Origin: Novosphingobium sp.
Lineage (GTDB): Bacteria > Pseudomonadota > Alphaproteobacteria > Sphingomonadales > Sphingomonadaceae
DNA length: 20,337 bases
Reading direction: 5' to 3'
Assembly (NCBI GenBank): GCA_021299075.1
Contig: JAJTFU010000026.1
Location: forward strand, 1 to 20,337
The position numbers and the translations under genes were made by a program. Below, one piece after another: positions 1-7,767 of this stretch (position 1 is the first letter of the stretch; every line of letters begins with the position of its first letter). The notes under the pieces were generated by a model. The model was given only the letters and a program-made list of their open reading frames with translations, ran no database searches and was not told the origin of the DNA.

Positions 1-186
1 CAGCGCGCCGGCAAGTGGCCGCATATCTGGCGGGTTGCCGGGCGCTACGCCAATGTCAGCATTTTCGATGTCGAGAGCGCGGGCGAGCTTCACGACATCA
101 TGATGAGCCTGCCGCTCTATCCCTTCATGACCGTGAAGGTAACGGCGCTTTGCCGCCACCCATCCGACATCAACCAAGACGATTGA
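1..186 (+). CDS. catC: Muconolactone delta-isomerase, C-terminal part (5' end outside window)
   Basis: An open frame runs from base 1 to a TGA at 184-186, giving 61 residues. The segment W-x-x-A-G-R-Y-A-N followed by S-I-F-D-V and later S-L-P-L-Y-P-F-M matches the C-terminal half of muconolactone isomerases, small proteins of about 90-100 residues. The enzyme converts muconolactone to 3-oxoadipate enol-lactone in the catechol branch of the 3-oxoadipate pathway. It lies 15 nt upstream of catA, and pcaD further down would use its product. The N-terminal third is missing only because the window starts here. Family recognition is firm despite the short length, supported by the neighbours. Confidence 0.9.
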   Translation, partial: QRAGKWPHIWRVAGRYANVSIFDVESAGELHDIMMSLPLYPFMTVKVTALCRHPSDINQDD

Positions 187-201
187 CCCAGGAGCGTCAC
201 G

Positions 202-1107
202 ATGACCGATATTGTCAAATCAGCAACCGTCCAATCCCTGCTCGATCGCGCCAGCGGCCTGACCGAAGCGGGCGGTGATCCGCGTCTGAAAGCGATTACC
301 CGCGATCTGCTCGAAGCGATCATGGTGGCGATTGAAAAATACGATATCAGCGAAGGTGAATTCTGGCAGGCGCTGATGTTCCTGCAGGAAGGCGCCGGCG
401 AATTCGGCCTGATCGCGCCGGGTGTAGGAATCGAGCACTTCATCGATCTGCATATGGACGCCAAGGATGCCGAAGCCGGGATCAGCGGCGGAACGCCGCG
501 CACGATTGAAGGTCCGCTCTACGTGGCAGGCGCTCCGCTAGTCGATGGCGACTTGACGAAGACCAACGACGTCAACCTGACCGATGACCCCGATGACACC
601 GAAACGCTGACCATGTCGGGCCGGATCATCGGCCCCGGTGGCGAAGCGGTTAAGGATGCGGTGCTGCACGTCTGGCACGCCAACTCGAAAGGGTTCTACT
701 CGCACTTCGATCCGACCGGAGAGCAGAGCGCGTTCAACAACCGGCGGCGGATCAAGCTCGGCGCGGACGGCCGCTATGCCTTCAGCTCGAAAATGCCGCG
801 CGGCTACAGCTGTCCTCCAGGTGGCGCCACGGACGGGCTGATGAAGGCACTCGGCCGGCATGGTGATCGCCCTGCCCACGTCCACTTCTTTATCGAAGCG
901 CCCGGTTATCGGACGCTGACCACCCAGATCAACTTCGGCGATGACCCCCACGCGCACGATGACTTCGCGTTCGGCACGCGCGAGGGGCTTTTGCCGGTTC
1001 CGGACCGCAGCGGTGGCAATCCCGCAATCGTGTTCGATTTCGAGCTACAGCAGGCGCGATCCGATGCCGATCAGGCGTTCTCGGCGCGCCCGCGCACCGA
1101 AGCCTGA
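202..1107 (+). CDS. catA: Catechol 1,2-dioxygenase (intradiol ring cleavage)
   Basis: The 301-residue protein has the normal length for the family. It cleaves catechol to cis,cis-muconate using non-haem Fe(III). The four expected iron ligands are visible with the family's spacing: Tyr166 in GFYSHFD, Tyr202 in PRGYSCPP, and His226 and His228 in RPAHVHFF, with the conserved Arg223 just before. Residues 1-100 form the helical N-terminal dimerisation segment, and the beta-sandwich catalytic domain follows. The ATG is preceded by AGGAG at a suitable distance (191-195). It follows catC and precedes pcaI, so it is the entry point of the lower pathway for the catechol made by the iac gene products downstream. 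Specificity for catechol over chlorocatechol is inferred from context. Confidence 0.96.
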   Translation: MTDIVKSATVQSLLDRASGLTEAGGDPRLKAITRDLLEAIMVAIEKYDISEGEFWQALMFLQEGAGEFGLIAPGVGIEHFIDLHMDAKDAEAGISGGTPRTIEGPLYVAGAPLVDGDLTKTNDVNLTDDPDDTETLTMSGRIIGPGGEAVKDAVLHVWHANSKGFYSHFDPTGEQSAFNNRRRIKLGADGRYAFSSKMPRGYSCPPGGATDGLMKALGRHGDRPAHVHFFIEAPGYRTLTTQINFGDDPHAHDDFAFGTREGLLPVPDRSGGNPAIVFDFELQQARSDADQAFSARPRTEA

Positions 1108-1116
1108 GGCCGGCGC

Positions 1117-1818
1117 GTGCAAAAGGTCTATCCTTCTCCAGCCGCAGCGCTCGAAGGCATCCTGTTTGACGGCATGACGATCATGTCGGGCGGCTTCGGG
1201 CTTTCCGGTAACCCTGAAAGCCTGATCCCCGAAATCAAGGCAAGCGGGGTGGCGGGCCTGACGGTCATCTCGAACAATGCCGGGGCGGATGGGTTCGGGC
1301 TGTGGATGCTGCTCCAGACCCGGCAGATCGCCAAGATGATCAGCTCCTATGTCGGCGATAACAAGTTGTTCGAGCAGCAGTACCTCTCGGGCGAGCTTGA
1401 GCTTGAGCTCAATCCCCAGGGCACGCTGGCTGAACGAATCCGCGCCGGAGGGGCTGGAATTCCGGCGTTCTACACCAAGACCGGCGTCGGCACCGTCGTA
1501 GCCGAAGGTAAGCCTGTGGAAGCATTCGAGGGTGAGGACTATGTCCGCGAAACCTGGCTGCGCGCGGACCTGTCGCTGGTCAAAGCCTGGCGGGCGGATA
1601 CTGCGGGCAACCTGATGTTCCGCAAGACCGCGCGCAATTTCAATGCGCCGATGGCGACCGCCGGCAAGATCACCGTGGTCGAGGCCGAGGAGATCGTCGA
1701 GCCGGGCACGCTCGATCCCGACGCGATCCATATCCCGGGTATTTATGTTGACCGGATCGTTAAAAGTACGATCAACGAGAAACGCATCGAGAAGCTGACC
1801 ACGAGGCCGCGCGAATGA
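1117..1818 (+). CDS. pcaI: 3-oxoadipate CoA-transferase alpha subunit (beta-subunit gene absent)
   Basis: The 233-residue protein belongs to the CoA-transferase subunit A family; signature 1 is visible as DGMTIMSGGFGLSGNP near residues 19-34, followed by a conserved ISNNAG segment. With a beta subunit it would activate 3-oxoadipate with succinyl-CoA. The start is GTG, 9 nt after catA, with GAGG overlapping the catA stop as ribosome binding site. Its stop overlaps the pcaD start by 4 nt (ATGA). The beta subunit PcaJ, which carries the catalytic glutamate in this family, normally follows directly but is absent from here to the window end. It must be upstream of the window or elsewhere for this enzyme to work. 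Confidence 0.93.
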   Translation: MQKVYPSPAAALEGILFDGMTIMSGGFGLSGNPESLIPEIKASGVAGLTVISNNAGADGFGLWMLLQTRQIAKMISSYVGDNKLFEQQYLSGELELELNPQGTLAERIRAGGAGIPAFYTKTGVGTVVAEGKPVEAFEGEDYVRETWLRADLSLVKAWRADTAGNLMFRKTARNFNAPMATAGKITVVEAEEIVEPGTLDPDAIHIPGIYVDRIVKSTINEKRIEKLTTRPRE

Positions 1819-2609
1819 GCAAACCGCACCACATCGCTATGGATGACGGCTGCCGCATCGCCTGCGATTATCAGCCGCGCGCTGGCGCACCGGTGCTGGT
1901 CCTCTCACCCTCGCTTGGTACGTCGATGGCGCTGTTCGATGCCCAGGTCGCGGCGCTGTCTGATCGCTATTCGATCCTGCGCTATGATCCGCGCGGACAT
2001 GGCGGATCGGACGTGCCGGAGGGCAGCTATTCGCTGGACCGACTGGGGCGCGATGTTCTTGGTCTGATAGACGCACTGGAAATTGAGCGAGCACATTTTG
2101 CCGGGGTGTCGCTGGGCGGCATGACCGGGCAGTGGCTGGGATACCGCGCGCCCGAGCGCCTGCTTAGCCTGACCCTGGCCAACACCTCGGCCTATATGGG
2201 CCCGCCGTCGGGCTGGGCAGATCGGATCGCGGCAGTGCTGGACAAGGGCATGGAAGCGATGGTCGCCCCGGTGCTTGAACGCTGGTTCACCGCCGGGTTC
2301 CGCGCGGCATGCCCCACCGATGTTAGCAGGGTAGCGGCTATGCTGCTTTCAACCGCGCCGCAGGGCTATGCCGGATGCAGCGCTGCCATTCGCGACATGG
2401 ACCTGCGCCCCACCGCGCCGCTGATTGCTGTACCTAGCTTGGTTATTGCTGGAAACCAGGATCCAGCGACACCGCCCGAACACGCCGAATTTCTGGTCTC
2501 GGCGATACCTGACGCCAGGCTGGTCTCGCTTGAGGCCGCGCACCTCAGCAATGTCGAACAGGCCGCGCTTTTCAATCGCACGCTGCGCGATTTTCTGGAG
2601 CGGCGATGA
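1815..2609 (+). CDS. pcaD: 3-oxoadipate enol-lactonase
   Basis: This is a 264-residue alpha/beta hydrolase of standard length. The nucleophile elbow is GVSLGG with Ser99. The likely acid is Asp216 in GNQDPATPP and the likely base is His243 in EAAHLSN. The early LSPSLGTSMALFDAQV and YDPRGHGGSD segments are typical of 3-oxoadipate enol-lactonases. It hydrolyses the enol-lactone, the product of CatC, to 3-oxoadipate. It starts inside the pcaI stop (ATGA overlap) and its own stop overlaps the next start by 4 nt, so translation is probably coupled. Confidence 0.94.
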   Translation: MSKPHHIAMDDGCRIACDYQPRAGAPVLVLSPSLGTSMALFDAQVAALSDRYSILRYDPRGHGGSDVPEGSYSLDRLGRDVLGLIDALEIERAHFAGVSLGGMTGQWLGYRAPERLLSLTLANTSAYMGPPSGWADRIAAVLDKGMEAMVAPVLERWFTAGFRAACPTDVSRVAAMLLSTAPQGYAGCSAAIRDMDLRPTAPLIAVPSLVIAGNQDPATPPEHAEFLVSAIPDARLVSLEAAHLSNVEQAALFNRTLRDFLERR

Positions 2610-3766
2610 CCCAACTGCGGCAGGACTTTCTCGATGGCATGAGCTTCGTTGCCGCGACAGTGAATGTCGTTGCCACCGATGGTCCAGCCGGGCGCGCCGG
2701 GGTTACAGTTTCGGCCATGTCGTCGGTGTCGGCGGATACCGACAAACCTGTCCTGCTGGTCTGCGTCAACGACAACAGCTCCGGTGCCGCGCCGATCATC
2801 GCCAACGGGGTTTTCACAGTGAACATCCTGCGGGACGATCAGGCCTTCGTCTCGGATACATTCGCCGGACGCTATGGCGACAAGGGGGAGGACAAATTCC
2901 TCTGTGCCAGATGGGAGCGCGGCGCGACTGGATCTCCGGTTTTACGCGGCGCGCTGGCCAGCTTCGACTGTCGGCTTGTGGAAGACCGCGTCGTCGGGCA
3001 GCATCATGTGTTGTTCGGTGAAGTGCAGCAGGTTCATTTGGCTGAACAGGGCCGGGCACTGGTCTATGCCAACCGGTCCTATTCGGCGGCATTCCGCTTG
3101 CCACCTGCCCCGAACCAGCGCGGCGAAGCGGCGGGGCAAAGCCTGTGCGTCGCCTGCCTTTCTAGTTTTGCTGCCGTGCATCTGCCGGGTCTGCTGGTCC
3201 GTCTGCGCGAGGCCCATCCCGAACTGCAGATCGAGGTGATCGAAGGCGACCAGGCGCAGGTCGCCCATTTCGTCGAAACAGGAACCGCGGCGCTGGGCCT
3301 TCTCTATGATCGTGCCGTACCCCCAACGCTGGAAGTCGAGCTCCTCACGCTCCAGCAGCCCTATGCGCTGTTCGCGGCCGATGACCCGCAGGCACAATCA
3401 GAAACGCTGAGCCTGAACCAACTTGCCGCCGATCCGCTCATCCTGCTCGATCAACCACTCAGCCGTGACTATGTGACCGGTATGTTCGGCGACTGTGGGC
3501 TTGAACCCAATGTGGTGATGCGCCCCTCTTCCATCGAACTGGTGCGCAGTCTGGTGGCCAACGGCCTGGGCTATTCCGTGCTGGTAACCCGGCCTGCGGG
3601 CGACCTGAGCTATGATGGCAAGCAGTTGGTAGTACGGCCCTTGTCCGGCAACCATGCGCCCATTTCGATCGCCTTGGCCCGCCCCAAGGATAGCCCGTTA
3701 ACGCAAGAGGCAGCGGCCTTCACCGCCGCCTGCAGCGCTTATTTCGGTGCACTGCAACCATGCTGA
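2606..3766 (+). CDS. Flavin reductase (IacG-like) fused to a LysR-type effector-binding domain
   Basis: One uninterrupted 386-residue frame holds two domains. Residues 1-165 form a flavin-reductase-like (HpaC/IacG class) domain, with GVTVSAMSSVSADTDKPVLL near 32-51, NGVFTVNIL near 67-75, KF near 97-98 and FGEV near 137-140. Such proteins reduce free FMN or FAD with NAD(P)H for a two-component monooxygenase, here probably IacA. After a short linker, residues 179-383 match a LysR substrate-binding domain: HLPGLLVRLREAHPELQIEV near 192-211, GLLYD near 231-235, then a second lobe with SSIELVRSLVANGLGYSVL near 308-326. No helix-turn-helix is present and there is no room for one, since the start overlaps pcaD by 4 nt. 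The second domain is therefore unlikely to be a transcription factor and may sense ligand for the reductase. IacG is separate and near 170 residues in known iac clusters. The fusion is seen directly; its function is inferred. Confidence 0.88.
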   Translation: MTQLRQDFLDGMSFVAATVNVVATDGPAGRAGVTVSAMSSVSADTDKPVLLVCVNDNSSGAAPIIANGVFTVNILRDDQAFVSDTFAGRYGDKGEDKFLCARWERGATGSPVLRGALASFDCRLVEDRVVGQHHVLFGEVQQVHLAEQGRALVYANRSYSAAFRLPPAPNQRGEAAGQSLCVACLSSFAAVHLPGLLVRLREAHPELQIEVIEGDQAQVAHFVETGTAALGLLYDRAVPPTLEVELLTLQQPYALFAADDPQAQSETLSLNQLAADPLILLDQPLSRDYVTGMFGDCGLEPNVVMRPSSIELVRSLVANGLGYSVLVTRPAGDLSYDGKQLVVRPLSGNHAPISIALARPKDSPLTQEAAAFTAACSAYFGALQPC

Positions 3767-5040
3767 GAATGTTTCAGCGCACGGGCATGTCGGCGCTGCA
3801 ATTGCGGGTGATTGCGCTGTGTATCTGCATCAACATGCTCGATGGCTTCGACATTCTCGCCATGGCCTATACCGCGCCGGCTGTCGGGAAAGCCTGGGTG
3901 CTCTCGCCCGAGCGGCTGGGTTTGTTATTCAGCCTGGGACTGGGCGGGATGATGGCCGGATCACTCCTGATCGCACCGCTGGCCGATCGCTATGGCCGGC
4001 GCCCGGTCATTTTGGCTTGCCTGGCAATTGCCACCCTGTCGATGTGCGCGGCGGCTTTGTCGGCCGGGCTGGTAGCGCTTGGTGCTGCGCGGGTGGTGAC
4101 CGGCCTGGCCATCGGAGCAATCCTGCCTTGCATCAACACCATGGTCGCCGAATATGCAGCGCCGCGCTCACGGGCCATGGCGGTCGCTCTGATGCAGGCG
4201 GGCTTTGCGATTGGCGCTTCGGCCGGCGGATTTCTGGCGGTTTGGCTGTTGGCCCAGTTCGGCTGGCCGGCGGTGTTTCTGGCCGGAGCCCTGTTGACAC
4301 TGGCGCTGTTTCCCGCGGTCTTTCTCGGCATGCCTGAATCGCTGGCGTTTCTGGCCAGCCAACCGGAGCGAGAGGCTGAACATACTGCGCTGCTGGCGCG
4401 GTTGGGCGAGATTGCCGATGAAGCAAGGTGCCCGGCATCGCCTGGCCCCGCCAAGTCGGCGCGCACCGCGGCGTTGATCAAAGTTCGGACACCGCTGGCC
4501 TTGATCGCGGCGAGCTTCTTTGCCTGCGTCATGACCTTCTATTTCCTGACCAGCTGGATTCCCAAGATCCTGGCCGATGCCGGAACAGGCGAAGGAACAG
4601 CGGTTTCAGCGGGCGCTTTGCTGACTTCGGGCGGGATCATCGCGGCACTGGCGCTGGGCTGGCTGTCCTACCGGCGTTCGCTGATTCCGATTGTGGCTGT
4701 GGTGACTGTAGCCTCTGCTGCCTTGACGCTGGTCTTCGGACGCCTTCCGCCCGACGGTGCGATCTTGCTGCCGATGGCTTTCCTGCTCGGACTGGCGATC
4801 AATGCCACCCAGATCGGGATCTACGCCATGATCCCCGGCCTGTTCCCGACCGCGATCAGGGCCAGCGCAACCGGGATTGCGATTGGTGTGGGCCGGCTGG
4901 GTTCGGTGCTGGGTCCATGGCTGGCGGGTGGGCTGCTGGCAGCCGGCTGGTCTGTTGCAGCCCTATTTACTGCCATGGCCATGCCATATCTTGTGGCCGC
5001 AATGCTGATGCTGGGGCTGCGCCGCTGGGAGCGGCATTAG
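3760..5040 (+). CDS. MFS transporter, aromatic acid:H+ symporter (AAHS) type
   Basis: The 426-residue protein has about 12 hydrophobic segments. The first contains MLDGFDILAMAYTAPAV near residues 26-42, the acidic TM1 signature of the AAHS family (PcaK, BenK, MhpT). The loop between helices 2 and 3 has LADRYGRRP near 74-82, the standard MFS motif A. It sits in the inner membrane and probably takes up an aromatic acid. The position just before iacH suggests IAA, although an aromatic acid entering at catechol is also possible. The start overlaps the fusion gene's end by 7 nt. It is followed by an 81-nt gap, the largest inside the operon. Confidence 0.9.
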   Translation: MLRMFQRTGMSALQLRVIALCICINMLDGFDILAMAYTAPAVGKAWVLSPERLGLLFSLGLGGMMAGSLLIAPLADRYGRRPVILACLAIATLSMCAAALSAGLVALGAARVVTGLAIGAILPCINTMVAEYAAPRSRAMAVALMQAGFAIGASAGGFLAVWLLAQFGWPAVFLAGALLTLALFPAVFLGMPESLAFLASQPEREAEHTALLARLGEIADEARCPASPGPAKSARTAALIKVRTPLALIAASFFACVMTFYFLTSWIPKILADAGTGEGTAVSAGALLTSGGIIAALALGWLSYRRSLIPIVAVVTVASAALTLVFGRLPPDGAILLPMAFLLGLAINATQIGIYAMIPGLFPTAIRASATGIAIGVGRLGSVLGPWLAGGLLAAGWSVAALFTAMAMPYLVAAMLMLGLRRWERH

Positions 5041-5043
5041 CAT

Positions 5044-5060
5044 CCGCCGAAAATTGGCGG
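5044..5060 (+). repeat. Short inverted repeat between transporter and iacH
   Basis: The arms CCGCCGA and TTGGCGG can pair over seven positions, with one G-U pair, around an AAA loop. It starts 3 nt after the transporter stop. No T-run follows, so it is not a standard terminator. It could be an mRNA processing or stabilising hairpin, or a binding site. Confidence 0.45.
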
Positions 5061-5121
5061 CGCATAGGCCCTAGCCAAGATCGAACAATCGCATTCTGCG
5101 CTTCGGTTATATGAAAGTGCC

Positions 5122-6258
5122 ATGACCGCCATGTCCCACACCGCGATTCTTGTGCGCGCCTTTCCGCCTAGCCCAGGAAAGGTGCCTGTCGCGGTCAAGG
5201 ATTGCCTCGACATGGCGGGCGAGGTGACCACCAGCGGATCGCGGGCGCTCGCCGGGGCAGAACCCGCCATTGAGGACGCCGAAGTTGTCAGACGCCTGAC
5301 TGCGGCGGGCTGCGCCATCGCCGGGCGCGCCAACATGCACGAGCTGGCCTACGGGGTAACCGGGCTCAACAGCTGGACCGGAACGCCCATCAATCCCCGC
5401 TATCCGCAGCTTATGCCCGGCGGCTCGTCCAGCGGCTCGGCTGTGGCCGTAGCTGCGGGACTGGTCGATTTCGCGATCGGCACCGATACCGGCGGCTCGA
5501 TCCGGGTTCCGGCTACTTGCTGCGCGGTCGTGGGGCTCAAACCCAGCTTTGGCCGGGTCAGCCGCAAGGGCGCTCATCCGGCGGTGAGCAGCCTTGATTG
5601 TGTCGGACCCTTTGCGCGCGATGTTGCCGCGATCGAACGCGCGATGGCGATCATTGCTCCTGATTGGAACCCAGTCGCGGCCAGTCCGACCGAGCCCCGC
5701 GTGGCATGGTTTTCGCCGGACGGCGAAGCCGCGATCCTGGCCCACGTCCGCGCCCAGGCGGCCGCATGCTTCTCGCTCGTGGATATCGATCTCCCCCTTT
5801 TCAATCAGGCCTCGGATGCTGGCCTGACCATCATCGGCCGTGAAACCTGGAATGCCTGCGGTCATTTGACCGAAACCGGGCTGGTCGGTCGCGATGTGCA
5901 TGACCGCCTGCTGATGTCAGCCAAGATCACGGACGCGCAGCTCGCCGACGCCGAAGCGGTGCGCCAGTCATTCGCTGCTGCGGTCGACACTCTGCTTGAA
6001 ATTTTCGACGCGATTGCGCTGCCGGCCATGACCCATTCCGTACCCAGCCTGCTGGAAATCGCCAGCACTGCTGCGCCCAAGCCGATCACCTTGGCCTGCC
6101 GACCGTTCAATCTCTCGGGCCATCCCGCGATTGCCTTGCCGGTCGGCGAGGTCGATGGCCGACCCGTTTCCCTGCAGCTGGTCGGGCGACGCGGAGAGGA
6201 TGAGAAGCTCTGCGCGCTTGCGCGGCAAGTGCCGATTTTCAGCAAAGGAGAAGCGTAA
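5122..6258 (+). CDS. iacH: Amidase-signature hydrolase of the IAA pathway (IacH)
   Basis: This is a 378-residue amidase-signature enzyme. The Ser-cisSer-Lys triad is complete: Lys26 in VAVKD, cis-Ser102 in PGGSSSGS and nucleophile Ser126 in GTDTGGSIRVPA, with the usual 24-residue spacing between the serines. IacH is the amidase of the iac cluster and acts late in conversion of IAA-derived oxindole intermediates toward catechol; its exact substrate is not settled to my knowledge. It lacks the 60-80 residue helical N-terminus of typical 450-residue amidases. An in-frame stop at 5065-5067 rules out a much longer start, so the short form appears real. The ATG at 5122 has only a weak ribosome binding site; ATG at 5131 is an alternative. 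The stop and the iacA start share a base (TAATG). Confidence 0.9.
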   Translation: MTAMSHTAILVRAFPPSPGKVPVAVKDCLDMAGEVTTSGSRALAGAEPAIEDAEVVRRLTAAGCAIAGRANMHELAYGVTGLNSWTGTPINPRYPQLMPGGSSSGSAVAVAAGLVDFAIGTDTGGSIRVPATCCAVVGLKPSFGRVSRKGAHPAVSSLDCVGPFARDVAAIERAMAIIAPDWNPVAASPTEPRVAWFSPDGEAAILAHVRAQAAACFSLVDIDLPLFNQASDAGLTIIGRETWNACGHLTETGLVGRDVHDRLLMSAKITDAQLADAEAVRQSFAAAVDTLLEIFDAIALPAMTHSVPSLLEIASTAAPKPITLACRPFNLSGHPAIALPVGEVDGRPVSLQLVGRRGEDEKLCALARQVPIFSKGEA

Positions 6259-7397
6259 TGGACGTTGCTCAATCGAGATCGGCCGAGCCCTTCGCGATCG
6301 CGCCGATGCTGGCCGAGATCCGCCAGCGCCGCCGTGAACTCCACAAGCTAGGGCATATCCCGCAGGACCTGGTCGCACAGTTTCAGGCGCTGGGGATCTA
6401 TCGCGCATTCGTTCCCGAGCAGTTCGGCGGCGGCGGAATGGATGCCGCGACCTTTCTTCGGCTGATCGAGACGATCTCGGCCGCAGACGGATCGGCCGGC
6501 TGGGTGGCAAGCTTTGGCTTTGCCACCAAGTACCTCTCGTCATTGCCGGCGAACACTTTGGCAGAGATCTACGGCGAGAGTCCCGACGTGGTATTTGCCG
6601 GTGCAGTGTTCCCGCCGCAGACTGCCATCGCCGAAAGCGGTGGATATCGGGTCAAGGGTCGCTGGGGTTTCGGCTCAGGTTCGATGGGGGCCTCGCTGAT
6701 CGGGGTCGGCATCAAGACCGAAGGAGAAGGCGGCGGCCTGCCCCGAATGGCAGTGATGCCGCGCGACAAGGTCAAGATCGAGGAAAACTGGGACGTCATG
6801 GGCATGTTTGCCACCGGCAGCCACGATCTGGTTGTCGATGATGTGCTGGTTCCCGAACATTACACCCTGATCCGTGGGGCCCCGCCGTCGATCGATACAC
6901 CCGCCTATCGTTACCCAACCATGGCCATGGCCGCGCAGGTTCTGGCCATTGTCGGCGCTGGCGTTGCGCGCGAGGCAATCGACGAACTGATCCGCATGGG
7001 GACCAAACAGTCGATCACCGGTGCTCCGTTGATGGCGGAGCGGCCCGGCGTGCAGATCGCGCTGGCCCAGATGGAAGCCCAGCTCTGCTCTGCGCGGGCC
7101 TGGTTCTACGAGGAGACCGAACGGGTCTGGGCCTTGGCTGCCAGCGGCGTAGAGATAACCAAGCTCGATGCCGCGCGACTGCGGCTTGTGTCCACGCATA
7201 TCGCCAAGACCGGCGCCGATGTCACCCGCCGGGCGTTCGAGATGTCGGGCACGACTGGTATTTTCAATGCGCACCCACTCTCGCGTCTGCTGATGGACGC
7301 GCTGGTCGTGGCGCAGCATGCCTTCATGAACGACGGTACCTGGCAATCGGGCGGCGCGGCGCTGCTCGGGCTGAACACGCCGCCGGGCTACCCATGA
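6258..7397 (+). CDS. iacA: Flavin-dependent indole-acetate monooxygenase, acyl-CoA dehydrogenase fold (IacA)
   Basis: The 379-residue protein has the acyl-CoA dehydrogenase/HpaB-C2/HsaA fold of group D flavin monooxygenases. The N-terminal helical region has FVPEQFGGGGMDAATFLRLI near residues 50-70. The middle beta domain includes GRWGFGSGS and the VMGMFATGSHDLVVDDVLVP segment, and the C-terminal helices include AFEMSGTTGIF. IacA catalyses the first oxygenation of IAA on the indole ring using reduced flavin supplied by a reductase (IacG). Here the reductase is probably the fusion protein encoded earlier in the operon. The gene begins on the last base of the iacH stop and is followed by iacB after 13 nt containing AGAGGA. 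The order H-A-B-I-C-D-E supports the assignment more strongly than sequence alone. Confidence 0.92.
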   Translation: MDVAQSRSAEPFAIAPMLAEIRQRRRELHKLGHIPQDLVAQFQALGIYRAFVPEQFGGGGMDAATFLRLIETISAADGSAGWVASFGFATKYLSSLPANTLAEIYGESPDVVFAGAVFPPQTAIAESGGYRVKGRWGFGSGSMGASLIGVGIKTEGEGGGLPRMAVMPRDKVKIEENWDVMGMFATGSHDLVVDDVLVPEHYTLIRGAPPSIDTPAYRYPTMAMAAQVLAIVGAGVAREAIDELIRMGTKQSITGAPLMAERPGVQIALAQMEAQLCSARAWFYEETERVWALAASGVEITKLDAARLRLVSTHIAKTGADVTRRAFEMSGTTGIFNAHPLSRLLMDALVVAQHAFMNDGTWQSGGAALLGLNTPPGYP

Positions 7398-7410
7398 GAG
7401 GAATGAGAAC

Positions 7411-7767
7411 ATGACCGAGACCAAGAAAATCAAGGCGCTGTTTTGCGGTGCTGTGCTGCAAGGCTTTTTCGACCTGCCGAGCAGCGAGATCATGGGTGTG
7501 CTAAAGGCCACCGGCGGGATGATCCGCACCATCCGCGAGATGGACGGCGTCGAAGTAATCGGCACGATGGACGATGACGAGACCATGGTCGGCACCTCGC
7601 CCAATGGCTGGCCCTGGACCTTCTACATCCTTGCTGATGTCGATAGTCGCGACAAGGCGGTTGAGGTCTGCAACCTGTTTCGCACGACCACGGTAGGCGA
7701 ATACCGCCTGTGGAAGTACATGCGGGTCGAGGCGCGGCTCGGCCGCGAACTGGTCATGCCCGAATGA
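7411..7767 (+). CDS. iacB: Small conserved protein of the IAA cluster (IacB)
   Basis: A 118-residue soluble protein with no signal peptide or membrane segment. The alternation of strands and helices and the FYILADVDSRDKAVEVCNLF segment suggest a ferredoxin-like alpha+beta fold, as in small muconolactone-isomerase-like or EthD-like proteins. I see no cofactor motif. Identification rests mainly on its position directly between iacA and iacI, as in known iac clusters, and on its length. IacB takes part in IAA-to-catechol conversion, but its reaction is not clearly established. A good AGAGGA site precedes the ATG, and the stop overlaps iacI by ATGA. Confidence 0.82.
   Translation: MTETKKIKALFCGAVLQGFFDLPSSEIMGVLKATGGMIRTIREMDGVEVIGTMDDDETMVGTSPNGWPWTFYILADVDSRDKAVEVCNLFRTTTVGEYRLWKYMRVEARLGRELVMPE

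Noticed and set aside
2606..3766. An ordinary LysR regulator
   Set aside because: The N-terminal third is a flavin reductase and no helix-turn-helix exists in the frame or upstream, where pcaD is coding.
6675..7604. 309-codon minus-strand open frame over iacA and iacB
   Set aside because: It spans two recognised genes on the other strand and encodes no recognisable motif.
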